Assembly: GCA_964417885.1 (NCBI GenBank)
Contig: CAYQKN010000001.1
Span: 1 to 64,000, forward strand
DNA from: UKL13-2 sp964417885
Lineage (GTDB): Bacteria > Pseudomonadota > Gammaproteobacteria > Burkholderiales > Usitatibacteraceae
Direction: 5' to 3'
DNA length: 64,000 nt
Positions 60,884-64,000 of this stretch are shown here, in pieces. Positions within the stretch are counted from its first letter, which is position 1. Each line of letters starts with the position of its first letter. The position numbers were made by a program, and so were the translations under genes. The notes below the pieces were generated by a model that was not told the DNA's origin, did no database searches, and worked only from the letters and a program-made list of their open reading frames with translations.

Positions 60884-62034
60884 GCAGCCGCATCGTCGTG
60901 GTCGGTGGCGGCCCGGTCGGGCTGTCCTTTGCCATTGCCGCCGCGGAACTGCCCGGTGTCAGCGTCAGCGTCATTGAGCGTGCCGCCGGTGGGCAGCGTT
61001 CGTTGCCGTCGCCATTCGATCACCGCGTATATGCCCTGTCGCCGGCATCGATGCAGTTCCTGGCCGACCTCGGCGCCGCTCCGGATCCGGCACGCGCCGC
61101 GCCGGTGCGGTCGATGCAGGTTTGCGGTGACGCGGCCGGCAGCCAGTTGGATTTCACCGATGGCCGGCCGCTGGCCACCATCGTCGAGCATGCTTCGCTG
61201 ATGCGTGCGCTGGAGTCGCGGCAGGCGCAGATCGAGCAGATTGTGCTGCGGCGGGGCGTGGCGGCCCAATCGCTCGACAGTACTGAGCATGGTGAAAGGC
61301 GCCTGACGCTGGCCGACGGCAGCGCGCTGACGGCCGACTTGCTGGTCGGCGCGGATGGCAGCCGCTCGCAGATTCGTCAGCTGGCAGCCATTGCGGTTGA
61401 CACGCGGGATTACGACAGCGACGGTGTGGTCGCCAATTTCCGTTGCGAGCGTGCACATGGCGACATCGCGCGCCAGTGGTTCGGCAATGACTCGGTGCTG
61501 GCTTACCTGCCGTTACCGGACAAACATATTTCGATGGTCTGGTCGATGTCATCGGCTACCGCCGCGCGGACGGCGGCGCTGGACCAGGATCAGTTTTGTG
61601 CCGCGGTCGCCGCCGCCGGCCACCACCAGCTGGGATCGCTTGCGCTGGTGTCGCCGATCGAACGGTTTCCGTTGACACGAACCACGGCGCAAAACTGGGT
61701 GCAACCTGGCCTCGCTTTGATCGGCGATGCCGCTCATGCCGTGCATCCGCTCGCCGGTCAGGGCGTGAATCTGGGTTTTGCCGATGCACGTAAACTGGTG
61801 GAGGTGTTGGCGGCGCGGTCCAAATTTTCACGTGTCGGCGACCTTTCAGTGTTACGCCAATACGAACGGGCGCGACGCGAGGCGGCGCTGGCGGTGGGGC
61901 AGGTGACCGACCGCCTGCGCTCGCTGTATCTCAGCGAATGGTCCTTGGCGCGCTGGCTGCGTAATGACGGTGTGCGAATGGTCAATCGGCTGCCGATGGC
62001 CAAGTCAGTGCTGGTAGACTACGCGACCCGCTAG
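60880..62034 (+). CDS. Second ubiquinone-type FAD monooxygenase
   Basis: This 384-residue flavoprotein is a paralogue of the preceding gene, with VVVGGGPVGLSFAIAAAE, LVGADGSRSQIR and GDAAHAVHPLAGQGVNLGF. The GDAAH motif is the standard UbiH/UbiI/UbiF/UbiM family form. Which ring position it hydroxylates cannot be told from sequence alone, so no symbol is given. The start overlaps the previous stop (ATGA), so both are made together. Confidence 0.9.
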   Translation: MSSRIVVVGGGPVGLSFAIAAAELPGVSVSVIERAAGGQRSLPSPFDHRVYALSPASMQFLADLGAAPDPARAAPVRSMQVCGDAAGSQLDFTDGRPLATIVEHASLMRALESRQAQIEQIVLRRGVAAQSLDSTEHGERRLTLADGSALTADLLVGADGSRSQIRQLAAIAVDTRDYDSDGVVANFRCERAHGDIARQWFGNDSVLAYLPLPDKHISMVWSMSSATAARTAALDQDQFCAAVAAAGHHQLGSLALVSPIERFPLTRTTAQNWVQPGLALIGDAAHAVHPLAGQGVNLGFADARKLVEVLAARSKFSRVGDLSVLRQYERARREAALAVGQVTDRLRSLYLSEWSLARWLRNDGVRMVNRLPMAKSVLVDYATR

Positions 62035-62118
62035 CCGGTGGCGCCGGGTTGAACCAAAGCCGTCGCGCCGGATCGAAACTGCCTGACTGAACCTGCCGTG
62101 AAATCTCAAGGAATCGCC

Positions 62119-62850
62119 GTGAAATCAATCAAACGTATCATCCTGCTGCTGCTTGCGGCGTTTTCCCTCAACGCGATCGCCAGCCCCGAACAGATCAAGA
62201 AAGAGTTCGAGAAGAAGTATCCGGAAATCAAGGTCGATCGTGTCACCAAGGCCGGATACGGGGATCTGTTCGAGATTTTCGCCGGCGGCGAGATCATTTA
62301 CACCGACGAAAAGGTCAGTTACCTGCTGCTGGGAACGCTGGTCGACACGTCAAACCGCAACAATGTGACCGAGACCCGGTTGCAAAAACTGACGGCTATC
62401 AAGTTTGCCGACCTGCCGCTCGAGCATGCGATCAAGCTGGTGCGCGGCAACGGCGCGCGCAAGATGGCGATATTCGAAGACCCGAACTGCGGTTACTGCA
62501 AGAAGTTTGAGCAGGACATCAACGCGATAGACAACATCACCGCGTACATTTTCACCTACCCGATCCTGGCTGCCAGTTCGGTTGAAAAATCCAAGGCGGT
62601 GTGGTGCTCACCGGACCGCCTGAAAGCCTGGCAGGACCTGATGCTGCGCGACCGCGCGCCGGGCGCCAAGGGTACTTGCGACAATCCGATCGACAAGATC
62701 GTCCAGCTTGGCAAAAACTTGCGAGTCACCGGCACGCCGACCACGTTTTTCGAAGACGGCGAGCGTATTTCCGGCGTCATGGACAAGGACCGGATGGAGG
62801 CAAGGCTGACTGCGGCCAAGGCGGCGATGGTGGCCGACGCCAAGAAGTAA
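62119..62850 (+). CDS. dsbC: Thiol:disulfide interchange/isomerase protein DsbC
   Basis: DsbC is a periplasmic disulfide isomerase. The precursor has a signal peptide (ending NAIAS), an N-terminal dimerisation domain (about residues 22-80) and a thioredoxin domain with active site CGYC in EDPNCGYCKKFEQD and the cis-Pro loop VTGTPTTFF. I chose GTG 62119 (243 residues), preceded by AAGGA; an in-frame GTG at 62098 would add seven residues. A second Cys pair (about residues 162 and 185) matches the DsbC structural disulfide region. Confidence 0.93.
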   Translation: MKSIKRIILLLLAAFSLNAIASPEQIKKEFEKKYPEIKVDRVTKAGYGDLFEIFAGGEIIYTDEKVSYLLLGTLVDTSNRNNVTETRLQKLTAIKFADLPLEHAIKLVRGNGARKMAIFEDPNCGYCKKFEQDINAIDNITAYIFTYPILAASSVEKSKAVWCSPDRLKAWQDLMLRDRAPGAKGTCDNPIDKIVQLGKNLRVTGTPTTFFEDGERISGVMDKDRMEARLTAAKAAMVADAKK

Positions 62851-62871
62851 CGGGCGGCTTGCACCCCAGGC

Positions 62872-62899
62872 AAACGGTCGCATCGGCGGCCGTTTTTTG
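62872..62899 (+). terminator. Rho-independent terminator after dsbC
   Basis: ACGGTCGC and GCGGCCGT form an 8-bp stem with one G-T pair around loop ATCG, followed by six T. It lies 21 bp after the dsbC stop and ends the pepP-ubiH-dsbC region. Confidence 0.82.
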
Positions 62900-62933
62900 C
62901 TTTCTGCGCGGCTGTTGCCGCGGGTAAATGTCG

Positions 62934-63317
62934 TCAGCGCGTCGCAGCGACCACGAACAGCGCGATGTTCAGACCCATTGCGGCCATCCAGACCAGGCTG
63001 CGTAGCGTTGCCTGGTTACCGACGTAGCAGGCGATATAGGCGATGCGCGCCACGACGAAGGCCAGCGCCAGACTGTCGACGGTCGCCTGCGGCGCCTGGT
63101 TGTACACGGCGATCAGCACCCCGGCGGCGAACAGGGGAAAGGCCTCGAAACTGTTCAGATGCGCAGCATGGGCGCGTGCCTGCTTGCCTTGCAGGCGCGC
63201 TTCCCATTCGCGCGGCTGGTCGTTGTGCCGCAGGTAGGACTTGTCGATCTTGGCGATGCCGACCGCCAGAAAGGGCAGCAGGCCGGCGACCAGCACGCAC
63301 CAGAACGCGATGGACAT
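62934..63317 (-). CDS. MAPEG family membrane protein
   Basis: This 127-residue protein has four hydrophobic helices and the MAPEG-type motif AHLNSFEAFPLFAAGVL, with a GKQARAHAAH approach and FVVARIAYIACYV in the third helix. The eukaryotic relatives conjugate glutathione or make eicosanoids; bacterial roles are mostly unknown. ATG 63317 is fixed by the start of the first helix. It is 5 bp downstream of mltA, so the two are co-directional and probably co-transcribed. Confidence 0.88.
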   Translation of the reverse strand: MSIAFWCVLVAGLLPFLAVGIAKIDKSYLRHNDQPREWEARLQGKQARAHAAHLNSFEAFPLFAAGVLIAVYNQAPQATVDSLALAFVVARIAYIACYVGNQATLRSLVWMAAMGLNIALFVVAATR

Positions 63318-63322
63318 GGCGG

Positions 63323-64000
63323 TTACTCCTTGCGCATTTGTGAATTCAGTGAGACCGGCGCCGGGGCGGGATTCACGGCGTTGGGATCGTAACCCTTGGG
63401 TAGCAGTACCCACATTTTCCCGCGCTGCTTCATGCGGCCCGCCTGGGCGCCGGCTGCGTCGCCGAAACCCCAGTAAAAATCGGCGCGCACGGCACCATTG
63501 ATCGCACCGCCCGTATCCTGCGCCACCATCAGGCGGTTCAGCTCCCGGCTGGTGCCGGGGAAGGTGGTGGACAGAAAAACCGGCACACCGAGGGGGATCA
63601 CGCGCGGGTCGACGGCGATCGATCGCTCTGCCGTGAGCGGCACACCCAGGGTGCCGATCGGTCCGGAGAGATCTCCCGGCAATTCCTTGAAAAAGACAAA
63701 GCTGGGATTGCTGTTGAGGAACTGCTGCACCTTGCGCGGATTGCGCCGCGCCCACTCCTTGATCCCCTGCATCGAGGCGCGCTCGGCCTTGATCTCGCCG
63801 CGGCGGATCAATTGTCCGGCGACCGATCGAAACGGATGGCCGTTCTGGTCGGCGTATCCGACCCGCATCCGCGAGCCGTCGGGCAGCTGGATCTGTCCCG
63901 AGCCCTGAATTTCGAGAAAGAACAGTTCCACCGCATTGTCCACCCAGGCGATTTCGAGCCCCCGCAGCGGCGATGTGGCCGACTCAATCTGGCCGCGCTC
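63323..64000 (-). CDS. mltA: Membrane-bound lytic murein transglycosylase A, C-terminal part (5' end outside window)
   Basis: MltA cleaves peptidoglycan glycan strands to give anhydromuropeptides. About 225 residues are inside the window and the frame is open to the edge. Visible motifs are the MltA-domain segment VELFFLEIQGSGQI, VGYADQNGHPF and SMQGIKEWARRNP. The C-terminal 3D domain follows, with the catalytic Asp in AQDTGGAINGAVRADFYWGFG. The N-terminal signal and lipobox would be upstream of this window. Confidence 0.95.
   Translation of the reverse strand, partial: ERGQIESATSPLRGLEIAWVDNAVELFFLEIQGSGQIQLPDGSRMRVGYADQNGHPFRSVAGQLIRRGEIKAERASMQGIKEWARRNPRKVQQFLNSNPSFVFFKELPGDLSGPIGTLGVPLTAERSIAVDPRVIPLGVPVFLSTTFPGTSRELNRLMVAQDTGGAINGAVRADFYWGFGDAAGAQAGRMKQRGKMWVLLPKGYDPNAVNPAPAPVSLNSQMRKE

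Noticed and set aside
1..64000. CRISPR array, prophage, integron or insertion sequence
   Set aside because: I saw no regularly spaced repeats, integrase, transposase or phage structural gene in the window; the five 66-bp repeats are dispersed and unaccompanied by a mobilising gene here.

Overview
The window is chromosomal DNA of a GC-rich betaproteobacterium, probably a draft or metagenome scaffold because it contains a run of exactly 100 N. The evidence is gene order: pilB-pilC-pilD-coaE-zapD-yacG, a cytochrome c oxidase and heme A cluster, ftsY-ftsE-ftsX-rpoH, lolB-ispE-tRNA-Gln-prs-rplY-pth-ychF, miaB-phoH-ybeY-corC-lnt, glyQ-glyS-gmhB-plsC, and lptD-surA-pdxA-ksgA. These blocks are typical of Burkholderiales and Nitrosomonadales. 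I cannot name a genus. I see no insertion sequence, prophage or CRISPR array, and almost every base is coding.

Layout. 1-4472: end of a type IV pilus assembly operon followed by coaE, zapD and yacG. 4511-13900: aerobic respiration, with oxidase subunits II, I and III, the assembly factors CtaG, SURF1, CtaA, CtaB and Sco, and four small or poorly known membrane proteins. 13900-15463: a Rid protein, a BLUF blue-light receptor and GTP cyclohydrolase I. 15617-19316: rpoH under a perfect CIRCE operator, then ftsX, ftsE and ftsY (all minus strand). 19342-23530: rsmD, coaD, a ferredoxin, a dynamin-like GTPase and mutM. 23669-30641: a TPR protein, lolB, ispE, tRNA-Gln, prs, rplY, pth and ychF. 30727-37318: kup, an acyltransferase, a 2-oxoglutarate oxygenase and a secreted S9 peptidase. 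37406-44182: a CAT-anticodon tRNA and the miaB-to-lnt operon, with a PLP-dependent lyase inserted. 44179-51182: a methyltransferase, glycyl-tRNA synthetase and a run of envelope and housekeeping genes. 51331-56929: lptD-surA-pdxA-ksgA on the minus strand. 57119-64000: amgK, pepP, two ubiquinone-type FAD hydroxylases, a DsbC-like isomerase, a MAPEG protein and the end of mltA.

The most interesting signal is a family of five dispersed palindromes, each exactly 66 bp and alignable without gaps. They lie at 16701, 30656, 37317, 51274 and 58168. Every copy touches or lies within 6 bp of a stop codon, and two overlap coding sequence (the S9 peptidase stop and the last two codons plus stop of ksgA). 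Arm changes are often compensatory, so the hairpin seems to be conserved. The copies stand at ends of transcription units, while other unit ends in the window carry ordinary hairpin-plus-T terminators. This suggests a mobile or amplified terminator or 3'-end element. I cannot tell from the sequence whether it is already described.
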